DNA of 64,000 nucleotides, from contig NZ_LQPZ01000028.1 in the NCBI RefSeq assembly GCF_002102395.1, positions 1 to 64,000 on the forward strand, given 5' to 3'. The notes beneath the pieces were generated by a model that had not been told where the DNA came from, did not search any database, and saw only the letters and a list, made by a program, of their open reading frames with translations. The stretch's first letter is position 1, and each line of letters opens with the position of its first letter. Source of the DNA: Mycolicibacillus trivialis (lineage in GTDB: Bacteria > Actinomycetota > Actinomycetes > Mycobacteriales > Mycobacteriaceae). The position numbers and the translations under genes are program-made. Positions 52,280 through 59,726 of the stretch are shown here, in pieces.

Positions 52280-53110
52280 TTAGAAGCAGTGCTCCTCGGC
52301 CGGGAACTCGCCGCTGGCCACCTCGGTGGCGTATTGGCTTGCCGCACGCCGCAATTCGTCGCCGACGGCGCCGAACTGCTTGACGAACCGCGCCGTCTTC
52401 CCGGTGGTCAGGCCCGCCATGTCCTGCCAGACCAGCACCTGCCCGTCACAGTTGGGGCCCGCGCCGATCCCGACGGTCGGGATCGTCAGCTTCCCGGTGA
52501 TCTGGGTGGCCAACTCGGCCGGCACCATCTCCATGACCACCGAGAACGCGCCTGCCTCGGCGACCGCGATCGCGTCGATGACGGTCTGCTCGCCGGCGTC
52601 GCCGCGGCCCTGGACCCGGAAACCGCCCAAGGTGTTCACGCTCTGCGGGGTGAATCCGATGTGACCCATCACCGGGATACCGGCGGCGCTCAACGTCGCG
52701 ATCTGCTCGGCGACCCGCTCACCGCCCTCCAGCTTCACCGCGTGCGCACCGGCCTCCTTCATGAAGCGGGTCGCCGCGGCCAACGCTGCGCCGGGACCGG
52801 ACTCATAGCTGCCGAACGGCAGGTCGGCGACGACCAGCGCGTGCGGCGCGCCGCGCACCACCCCACGCACCAGCGGGATCAGTTCGTCGATCGAGATCGG
52901 CACCGTCGTGTCATAGCCGTAGACGACGTTGGCGGCCGAGTCGCCGACCAACAGCACCGGGATGCCGGCGTCGTCGAATGCGCGGGCCGTGGAGTAGTCG
53001 TAGGCGGTCAGCATCGCCCACTTCCGGCCTTCGGCCTTCATCTTCTGCAGATGGTGGATTCGGGTTTGGGTACGCGGAGCCGCCCCGCCGTACACGGTGT
53101 GCTCAGACAT
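52280..53110 (-). CDS. panB: 3-methyl-2-oxobutanoate hydroxymethyltransferase
   Basis: 276 aa TIM-barrel enzyme that transfers a hydroxymethyl group from 5,10-methylene-THF to ketoisovalerate, first step of pantothenate synthesis. Motifs: [29 protein letters not shown] (metal Asp in GDS) near residue 35, ADLPFGSYE near 95, [10 protein letters not shown] near 120, [12 protein letters not shown] near 140 and [17 protein letters not shown] near 210. The ATG at 53110 has AAGGA 6 nt upstream; a GTG one codon earlier is too close. Followed 11 nt later by the CHAD gene. Confidence 0.94.
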   Translation of the reverse strand: MSEHTVYGGAAPRTQTRIHHLQKMKAEGRKWAMLTAYDYSTARAFDDAGIPVLLVGDSAANVVYGYDTTVPISIDELIPLVRGVVRGAPHALVVADLPFGSYESGPGAALAAATRFMKEAGAHAVKLEGGERVAEQIATLSAAGIPVMGHIGFTPQSVNTLGGFRVQGRGDAGEQTVIDAIAVAEAGAFSVVMEMVPAELATQITGKLTIPTVGIGAGPNCDGQVLVWQDMAGLTTGKTARFVKQFGAVGDELRRAASQYATEVASGEFPAEEHCF

Positions 53111-53238
53111 CACTGTCCTTCAAACGGTGGTCGGTACGATCCTCGAGGCCCTGCGGGGTCCCCGGGTTCGTCGGACGCTGCCAGTGTGCCATTGATCGCA
53201 CTGGGACTGAACAGCGAACTCCAGTGGAATTTCTCACA

Positions 53239-53244
53239 TACGAT
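53239..53244 (+). promoter_or_regulatory. -10 element, leaderless WS/DGAT mRNA (predicted)
   Basis: TACGAT ends 6 bp before the ATG at 53251. Confidence 0.45.
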
Positions 53245-53250
53245 CGGCAG

Positions 53251-54642
53251 ATGCAGCGCCTCAGCGGACTCGACGCCAGTTTCCTCTACCTCGAGACCTC
53301 CACCCAACCCCTGCATGTGTGTTCGATCCTCGATCTGGACACCGCCACCATGCCGGGCGGCTACAGCTTCGAGGCGTTCCGCGACGCGCTGGCCGAGCGG
53401 ATGGCCGCGATGCCGCAGTTCCGGGAGAAGTTGGCCAACACGACGCTGAACCTGGACCATCCGGTGTGGGTGGAGGACACCGAGTTCGACGTCTCCCGGC
53501 ACCTGCACCGCATCGGGCTGCCGCCACCCGGCGGCCGCGACGAACTCGCCCAGATCTGCGGACACATCGCCGCGCTGCCGTTGGACCGCAGCCGGCCGCT
53601 GTGGGAGACCTGGGTCATCGAGGGCATCGACGGTGTGGAGGCCGCCAAGGGCGGGCGGCTGGCGGTGATGACCAAGGTGCACCACGCCGCAGTCGACGGG
53701 GTCAGCGGCTCCAACCTGATGTCCACCCTGTGCAGCCTCGAACCCGACACGCCCGCACCGCCACCCGAAGCGGGCGTCGGCGGTGCCACCACCCTGGAGA
53801 TCGCCGCCGGCGGGCTGATGCGCTTCGCCACCCGCCCGCTGAACCTGCTCGGCATGCTGCCGTCGACGGTGTCCTCGGTGGTCAACACCCTCGACCGGGC
53901 GCGGACCGGACTGACCATGGCCCGCCCGTTCGCGGCCCCGCGCACCCCGTTCAACGCCACCATCACCGCGCACCGCAACATCGCGTTCGCCCAACTCGAC
54001 CTCGAGGACGTCAAGAAGGTCAAGGACCACTTCGACGTCAAGGTCAACGACGTGGTGATGGCGCTGGTCTCCGGTGTGCTGCGCCGGTACATGCTCGACC
54101 GGGGACAGCTGCCGGCCTCCTCGATGGTCGCGATGGTGCCGGTCTCGGTGCACGGCAAGTCCGACCGGCCGGGCCGCAACCAGGTCTCCGGGATGTTCTC
54201 CCCGCTGGAGACCCAGATCGCCGACCCGGTCAACCGGCTGGAAGCCATCGCCGAGGCCAACTCGGTGGCCAAGGAACACAGCTCCGCGATCAGCGCCACC
54301 CTGCTGCAGGACTGGTCGCAGTTCGCCGGCCCGGCGGTCTTCGGCGCCGCCATGCGGCTGTACGCCCGCACCCGGCTGACCAGCAGCCGCCCGGTGCACA
54401 ACCTGGTGATCTCCAACGTGCCCGGGCCGCAGGAGCCGCTGTACTTCCTGGGCTGCGAGATCAAGGCGATGTACCCGATCGGGCCGATCTTCCACGGCTC
54501 CGGCCTCAACATCACGGTGATGTCGCTGGACGGCAAACTCAACGTCGGCCTGATCGGCTGCCCGGAGCTGCTGCCGGACCTGTGGGGGCTCGCCGACGGG
54601 TTCGCGCCCGCGCTCGACGAACTGCTCTCGGCGACCCGCTGA
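53251..54642 (+). CDS. Wax ester synthase / diacylglycerol O-acyltransferase
   Basis: 463 aa WS/DGAT, normal family length. The acyl-transfer motif HHAAVDG is at residues 144-150, followed by the conserved helical C-terminal half with NDVVMALVSGVLRRYML and VHNLVISNVPGPQEPLYF (the PLW/ND motifs of the family). It makes triacylglycerol or wax esters from acyl-CoA. It is inserted between panB and caeA, where M. tuberculosis has no such gene as I recall. The ATG at 53251 was chosen because the family starts with MQRLSGLDASFLY; the upstream extension would overlap panB. Confidence 0.92.
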   Translation: MQRLSGLDASFLYLETSTQPLHVCSILDLDTATMPGGYSFEAFRDALAERMAAMPQFREKLANTTLNLDHPVWVEDTEFDVSRHLHRIGLPPPGGRDELAQICGHIAALPLDRSRPLWETWVIEGIDGVEAAKGGRLAVMTKVHHAAVDGVSGSNLMSTLCSLEPDTPAPPPEAGVGGATTLEIAAGGLMRFATRPLNLLGMLPSTVSSVVNTLDRARTGLTMARPFAAPRTPFNATITAHRNIAFAQLDLEDVKKVKDHFDVKVNDVVMALVSGVLRRYMLDRGQLPASSMVAMVPVSVHGKSDRPGRNQVSGMFSPLETQIADPVNRLEAIAEANSVAKEHSSAISATLLQDWSQFAGPAVFGAAMRLYARTRLTSSRPVHNLVISNVPGPQEPLYFLGCEIKAMYPIGPIFHGSGLNITVMSLDGKLNVGLIGCPELLPDLWGLADGFAPALDELLSATR

Positions 54643-54691
54643 CCACCCGTCGCCCCGGGCCCGCCACGGGGCCATGGCAGCATGGACGGCC

Positions 54692-56236
54692 ATGAGGAGC
54701 CATCGCGCCGGGGTTGGGCGCACCACGCTGGTCTGGACCGTCCTGGTCGCCGTCGGATTGCTGTTGGGCGGCTGTGTCCGTGTCGTCGACGGTCAGGCGG
54801 TGCCCGGCTCACCCAAGATCGGCGAGAAGGTCAAGTGGGACCGCTGCCGGGTGTCGGCGGGGACGGCGGCGAAACTGCCCGCCGGCGCCGAATGCGGCGA
54901 GGTGGCCGTCCCGGTCGACTACGACGACCCCGACGCGGGTGTCGCCACCCTGGCTCTGATCCGGTTCCCGGCCACCGGGGAGAAGATCGGCTCGCTGCTG
55001 ATCAACCCGGGCGGCCCGGGCGAATCGGGCGTCCAGGCCGCGGCCAGCCTGCTCGAGTCCATCCCCGACCGGATCCGTCAGCGGTTCGACCTCGTCGGCT
55101 TCGACCCGCGCGGGGTGGCTTCCTCCCGGCCCGCGGTGTGGTGCAACTCCGACGCCGACAACGACCGGCTACGCGCCGAGGCGCAGGTGGACTACAGCCC
55201 CGAAGGGGTCCGGGAGATCGAGGACGAGACCAAGGAGTACGTCCAGCGCTGCGTGGACAAGGTGGGCGAGGAGTTCCTCGCCAACGTCGGCACCGTCAAC
55301 GTGGCGCGTGACCTCGACGCGATCCGTGACGCGCTCGGCGACGACAAGCTGACCTACCTGGGCTACTCCTACGGCACCCGGATCGGCTCCGCCTACGCCG
55401 AGGCGTACCCGGAGAACGTGCGCGCGATGATCCTCGACGGAGCGGTGGACCCCAACGCCGACCCGCTGGAAGCCGACCTGCGCCAGATGGAGGCGTTCCA
55501 GAACGCCTTCAACGACTACGCCGCCGACTGCGCTGCCGGACCGCGGTGCCCGCTGGGCGACGACCCGGACAAGGCGGTCGACGTCTACCTCAGCCTGGTC
55601 GAACCGTTGGTCGACAAGCCGGCCAAGACCCGCGACCCGCGCGGGCTGAGCTACAACGACGCGGTGGTCGGCACCATCCTGTCGCTGTACTCCCCGGCGT
55701 TCTGGACCCACCTCACCGACGGGCTCAACGAGCTCGTCGAGGGCAAGGGCGACACCCTGCTGCTGTTGTCCGACCTGTACATGAACCGGGACAAGAACGG
55801 TCACTACACCAACGCCACCGACGCGCGGGTCGCGGTCAACTGCGTCGACAAGCCGCCGATCACCGATCGGGAGAAGGTGATCGAGCAGGACAAGCGGGCC
55901 CGCGAAGTCGCGCCGTTCATGAGCTACGGCGAGTTCACCGGCGATGCCCCGCTGGGCACCTGCGCGTTCTGGCCGGTCCCGCCGACCAGCGAACCGCACA
56001 CGATCTCCGCGCCCGGCCTGCCCCCGGTGGTGGTCGTCTCCACCACCGGCGACCCCGCCACCCCGTACCAGGCCGGCGTCGACCTGGCCGAACAGCTCGA
56101 CGGCGGCCTGATCACCTACGAAGGCACCCAGCACACCGTGGTGTTCCAGGGCGACGAGTGCGTCGACGACATGGCCAGCGACTACCTCATCGACGGCACC
56201 ATGCCGCCGCCGGACGCCCGCTGCGCCGGCAGCTGA
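54692..56236 (+). CDS. caeA: Exported serine hydrolase CaeA/Hip1 (lipoprotein)
   Basis: 514 aa alpha/beta hydrolase of the Hip1/CaeA family, a cell-envelope carboxylesterase and protease needed for immune modulation in M. tuberculosis. Lipobox LLGGC (Cys28) follows a basic n-region. The catalytic Ser is in GYSYGTRIG near residue 222, the Asp in GDPATPYQAG and the His in GTQHTVVF; PGGPGESG supplies the oxyanion hole. The start at 54692 gives a 28-residue signal; an ATG 6 codons earlier is possible. It is followed by a paralogue, separated by a strong hairpin. Confidence 0.92.
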   Translation: MRSHRAGVGRTTLVWTVLVAVGLLLGGCVRVVDGQAVPGSPKIGEKVKWDRCRVSAGTAAKLPAGAECGEVAVPVDYDDPDAGVATLALIRFPATGEKIGSLLINPGGPGESGVQAAASLLESIPDRIRQRFDLVGFDPRGVASSRPAVWCNSDADNDRLRAEAQVDYSPEGVREIEDETKEYVQRCVDKVGEEFLANVGTVNVARDLDAIRDALGDDKLTYLGYSYGTRIGSAYAEAYPENVRAMILDGAVDPNADPLEADLRQMEAFQNAFNDYAADCAAGPRCPLGDDPDKAVDVYLSLVEPLVDKPAKTRDPRGLSYNDAVVGTILSLYSPAFWTHLTDGLNELVEGKGDTLLLLSDLYMNRDKNGHYTNATDARVAVNCVDKPPITDREKVIEQDKRAREVAPFMSYGEFTGDAPLGTCAFWPVPPTSEPHTISAPGLPPVVVVSTTGDPATPYQAGVDLAEQLDGGLITYEGTQHTVVFQGDECVDDMASDYLIDGTMPPPDARCAGS

Positions 56237-56265
56237 ACGGGCGTTACAGCAAACGAGACCCGAGC

Positions 56266-56300
56266 GTGATCGTTTCGCAGCGTTGCTCTGCGACGATCAC
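56266..56300 (+). promoter_or_regulatory. Hairpin between caeA and its paralogue, abutting the next start codon
   Basis: GTGATCGT (56266-56273) pairs with ACGATCAC (56293-56300); CGCAG (56276-56280) pairs with CTGCG (56288-56292), with a TT bulge and a 7-nt loop. The stem ends 5 nt before the ATG at 56306. It may end the caeA message, bind a regulator, or restrict translation of the second gene. Confidence 0.55.
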
Positions 56301-56305
56301 AAACC

Positions 56306-57829
56306 ATGGGTCGCGCGAGCCGATGGGGTACAACGCTGTTCGCCGTCGCGTTGCTCGCCGGCGCCCCGCCGGTGGCCGCGGCGCCCGACTCCGGGGCCGG
56401 GCAGGCCCGCGACGCGAGGGCCGGCCAGGTCGACTGGTCGGACTGCCGCGGACTCGTCGGTGACACCAGCGCCATCCCCGCGGCCCGCTGCACGATGCTT
56501 CCGGTCCCGGTGGACTACGCCGAACCCGGTGGCGCACAGGCCGATATCGCGGTGCTGCGCATCCCGGCCACCGGAAAGCGCATCGGCGCTCTGCTGATCA
56601 ACCCGGGCGGACCGGGCGCCTCGGCGGTCGACGCAGCCGCGACCATGGGAGCCGCGCTGGCCGACACCCCGGTGACTGAGCATTTCGACGTCGTCGGCTT
56701 CGACCCGCGCGGCGTGGGGCACTCCACCCCGCAGTTACGCTGCCGCACCGACGCGGAATTCGACGACTTCCGCCGCGATCCCATGGTCGACTACAGCCAG
56801 GCCGGGGTGGCCGGCATCGACCAACGGCTCGGCGAGATCGCCCAGCGCTGCCTCGACCGGATGGGCGCGGACTTCCTGGCGAACATGGGCACCGTCGCCG
56901 CCGCCCGCGACATGGACATGGTCCGCAGGCTGCTCGGCGACGAACAGATCAACTACCTGGGCTACAGCTACGGCACCCAGCTGGGCGCGACCTACCTGGA
57001 GAACTTCGGCGACCGGGTGCGCACGATGGTGCTCGACGGCGCCGTGGACCCCAGCGTCGGGCCGGTCGAGGGTTACGTCACCCAGATGGCCGGCTTCCAG
57101 GTCGCGTTCAACGACTACGCCACCGACTGCGCGCGCTCACCCGCCTGCCCGCTGGGCACCGACCCGGCCCGCTCGGTGACCCGCTTCCGGGCGCTGGTGG
57201 ACCCGCTGGTCGCCACGCCGGCACCCACCACCGACCCGCGCGGGCTCAGCTACGCCGACGCGATGACCGCCACCTTCAACGCCCTCTACACGCCGCAGTT
57301 CTGGACGCACCTGACCAGCGGCCTGACCGCGCTGGCCACCGGCGCCCCGGCCGACGACCTGCTGCTGCTCGCCGACGACTACCACGAACGGGACCGCAAC
57401 GGTCACTACGGCAACATCCAGGACACCTTCAACGCGGTGCGCTGCGTCGACGCCCAGGCACCGACCGACCCCGCGCCGTGGGTGGCCGCCGACCGCCGGA
57501 TCCGCCAACAGGCGCCGTTCCTCAGCTACGGCAGCTTCACCGGCTACGCCCCCCGCGACATCTGCGCGCTGTGGCCGGTGCCGGCCACCGCGGCACCCCA
57601 CACCGTCGGCCCGGCCGCCCCCGGCAAGGCGGTCGTCGTCTCCACCACCCACGATCCGGCCACGCCGTACGCGGCGGGGGTGAGCCTGGCCCGCCAACTC
57701 GGCGCCCCGCTGATCAGCTACCAGGGCACCCAGCACACCGTGGTGTTCAGCGGCAGCCGCTGCGTGGACACCACCGTGCTGCGCTACCTGATCAACGGTG
57801 TGGTGCCGCCGGCGCAGGTCCGCTGCTGA
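56306..57829 (+). CDS. Exported serine hydrolase, CaeA paralogue (Rv2223c-like)
   Basis: 507 aa tandem duplicate of CaeA. It has a Sec signal (MGRASRWGTTLFAVALLAG, cleavage near VAAAPDS) but no lipobox Cys, so it should be released or held in the envelope differently from CaeA. The triad is retained: Ser in GYSYGTQLG, Asp in HDPATPYAAG, His in GTQHTVVF, and the oxyanion motif is PGGPGASA. Sequence pairs of Cys match CaeA. The duplication is old, as M. tuberculosis has both genes side by side. Confidence 0.92.
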   Translation: MGRASRWGTTLFAVALLAGAPPVAAAPDSGAGQARDARAGQVDWSDCRGLVGDTSAIPAARCTMLPVPVDYAEPGGAQADIAVLRIPATGKRIGALLINPGGPGASAVDAAATMGAALADTPVTEHFDVVGFDPRGVGHSTPQLRCRTDAEFDDFRRDPMVDYSQAGVAGIDQRLGEIAQRCLDRMGADFLANMGTVAAARDMDMVRRLLGDEQINYLGYSYGTQLGATYLENFGDRVRTMVLDGAVDPSVGPVEGYVTQMAGFQVAFNDYATDCARSPACPLGTDPARSVTRFRALVDPLVATPAPTTDPRGLSYADAMTATFNALYTPQFWTHLTSGLTALATGAPADDLLLLADDYHERDRNGHYGNIQDTFNAVRCVDAQAPTDPAPWVAADRRIRQQAPFLSYGSFTGYAPRDICALWPVPATAAPHTVGPAAPGKAVVVSTTHDPATPYAAGVSLARQLGAPLISYQGTQHTVVFSGSRCVDTTVLRYLINGVVPPAQVRC

Positions 57830-57864
57830 CCGCGTCCGTAACGCCGATTTAACAGCCGGTGGCA

Positions 57865-57870
57865 TACGCT
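57865..57870 (+). promoter_or_regulatory. -10 element, leaderless glnA2 mRNA (predicted)
   Basis: TACGCT ends 6 bp before the ATG at 57877; the intervening TCCCCC is not a ribosome-binding site. Confidence 0.5.
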
Positions 57871-57876
57871 TCCCCC

Positions 57877-59217
57877 ATGGATCGGCAGAAGGAGTTCGTG
57901 CTCCGCACGCTGGAGGAACGCGACATCCGCTTTGTCCGCCTGTGGTTCACCGACGTGCTGGGCTATCTGAAGTCGGTGGCCATCGCCCCGACCGAACTCG
58001 AGGGCGCGTTCGAGGAGGGCGTCGGCTTCGACGGGTCCTCGATCGAGGGCTTCGCGCGGGTCTTCGAATCCGACATGGTCGCGCGGCCGGACCCGTCCAC
58101 GTTCCAGGTGCTGCCATGGACCGACCACGCCGGCCAACCACACTCGGCGCGCATCTTCTGCGACATCACCATGCCCGACGGCTCCCCGGCCTGGGCCGAT
58201 CCCCGGCACGTGCTGCGCCGCCAGCTGGCCAAGGCCGGTGACCTGGGCTTCACCTGCTACGTGCACCCCGAGATCGAATTCTTCCTGCTCCAGCCCGGCC
58301 CCGACGACGGCGCCGAGCCGGTCCCCGCCGACGACGCCGGCTACTTCGACCAGGCGGTGCACGACTCGGCGTCGGGCTTCCGGCGCCACGCCATCGAAGC
58401 GCTGGAGTCGATGGGCATCTCGGTGGAGTACAGCCACCACGAGACCGCGCCCGGCCAGCAGGAGATCGACCTGCGCTACGCCGACGCCCTGTCGATGGCC
58501 GACAACGTCATGACGTTCCGCTACCTGATCAAAGAGGTCGCCATCGACGAGGGCGTGCGCGCGACGTTCATGCCCAAACCGTTCGGCCAGTACGCGGGCT
58601 CGGCGATGCACACCCACATGAGCCTGTTCGAGGGCGAGGTCAACGCCTTCCACAGCCCCGACGATCCGCTGCAGCTCTCCGACATCGGCAAGTCGTTCAT
58701 CGCCGGAATCCTGGAACACGCCCACGAGATCAGCGCGGTCACCAACCAATGGGTGAACTCCTACAAACGCCTCGTGCACGGCGGGGAAGCGCCGACGGCG
58801 GCGTCGTGGGGTGCCTCGAACCGCTCGGCGCTGGTGCGGGTGCCGATGTACAGCCCGCACAAGACGTCGTCACGGCGGATCGAGGTGCGCAGCCCCGATT
58901 CGGCGTGCAACCCGTACCTGACGTTCGCGGTGCTGCTGGCCGCCGGTCTACGCGGCGTGGAGAAGAACTACGTGCTGGGCCCGCAGGCCGAAGACAACGT
59001 CTGGGACCTGACCCCCGGCGAGCGCCGCGCGATGGGCTACCGGGAACTGCCCGGCAGTCTCGACCGGGCGCTGCACGCAATGGAGGACTCCGAACTGGTG
59101 GCGGAAGCCTTGGGGGAGCAGGTGTTCGACTTCTTCCTTCGCAACAAGCGTGCGGAGTGGGCGAACTACCGCAGCCACGTCACCCCGTACGAACTGCGCA
59201 CCTATCTGTCGCTGTAG
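57877..59217 (+). CDS. glnA2: Glutamine synthetase type I, GlnA2
   Basis: 446 aa, same length as M. tuberculosis GlnA2. Active-site stretches: GVGFDGSSIEGF near residue 49, HPEIEFFLL near 128, ATFMPKPFGQYAGSAMHTHMSL near 232 and SRRIEVRSPDSACNPYLTFA near 330 (ATP/metal and glutamate sites). It makes L-glutamine from glutamate and ammonia; the homologue in M. tuberculosis has low activity and is dispensable. It lies beside glnE, whose main target is GlnA1. The start at 57877 follows the -10 element; longer frames would ignore it. Confidence 0.94.
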   Translation: MDRQKEFVLRTLEERDIRFVRLWFTDVLGYLKSVAIAPTELEGAFEEGVGFDGSSIEGFARVFESDMVARPDPSTFQVLPWTDHAGQPHSARIFCDITMPDGSPAWADPRHVLRRQLAKAGDLGFTCYVHPEIEFFLLQPGPDDGAEPVPADDAGYFDQAVHDSASGFRRHAIEALESMGISVEYSHHETAPGQQEIDLRYADALSMADNVMTFRYLIKEVAIDEGVRATFMPKPFGQYAGSAMHTHMSLFEGEVNAFHSPDDPLQLSDIGKSFIAGILEHAHEISAVTNQWVNSYKRLVHGGEAPTAASWGASNRSALVRVPMYSPHKTSSRRIEVRSPDSACNPYLTFAVLLAAGLRGVEKNYVLGPQAEDNVWDLTPGERRAMGYRELPGSLDRALHAMEDSELVAEALGEQVFDFFLRNKRAEWANYRSHVTPYELRTYLSL

Positions 59218-59226
59218 CGCGCCGGC

Positions 59227-59577
59227 TCAGTCGCTGCCCGGCGGCACCGCGGGCGCGAACACGCAGTACATCCGCAACTGCTCGTCGGCGACGATCGTGT
59301 GCCGCTCATGGCCGTCGAGCAGGTACATGGTGCCCGGCTTGAGCGGGTGCTCCTTGTCGTTCTCCCGGTCGACAAGCCGGCCGTGCCCCTCGATCAGCCA
59401 GACCGCCTCGATGTAATCCGGGTAGTGCAGCGGGGTTTGCGTCCCGGCCCGCACCGTCGTCTCGTGGTAGGAGAAACCCACGTCGTCATCGGCGAGAATG
59501 ATCCGCTTGGACACCCAGTTGTCGCCGCTGACCTCCCGGTCGGTGCCGGTGATCTCGTCGGTCGTACGCACGATCAT
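59227..59577 (-). CDS. Ectoine-synthase-like cupin (isolated EctC)
   Basis: 116 aa cupin matching EctC along its length: MIVRTTDEI at the start, LADDDVGFSYHETTVRAGT near residue 29, HYPDYIEAVWLIEGHGRL near 53, and LKPGTMYLLDGHERH near 82. The metal-site residues known for EctC (a Glu in IEAVWLIEG, a Tyr in GTMY, a His in HERH) are all there. It is shorter than most EctC (about 130 aa), ending at PPGSD. No ectA or ectB is in the window. The ATG at 59577 is preferred over a TTG that would add four residues. It ends 9 bp from the convergent glnA2. Confidence 0.85.
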   Translation of the reverse strand: MIVRTTDEITGTDREVSGDNWVSKRIILADDDVGFSYHETTVRAGTQTPLHYPDYIEAVWLIEGHGRLVDRENDKEHPLKPGTMYLLDGHERHTIVADEQLRMYCVFAPAVPPGSD

Positions 59578-59713
59578 GATCGAACCCAATCCGTCGTAGG
59601 AACACTCGGGCCGCGCGGCCCGTCCTCACAGCCGTACCCGCGCGGTCGTGCCCTAAACGCCGTCGCCCGCCGGCGCGGCCCGAAGACCGTGCGCAACGCC
59701 GCAATTGCGCCGG

Positions 59714-59719
59714 TACCGT
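59714..59719 (+). promoter_or_regulatory. -10 element, leaderless glnE mRNA (predicted)
   Basis: TACCGT ends 7 bp before the GTG at 59727, supporting that start. Confidence 0.5.
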
Positions 59720-59726
59720 ACTAGTC

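Noticed and set aside
53110..54812. Two long minus-strand frames opposite the WS/DGAT gene
   Set aside because: Low-complexity translations rich in Arg, Gly, Val; the plus-strand gene has HHxxxDG and family ends.
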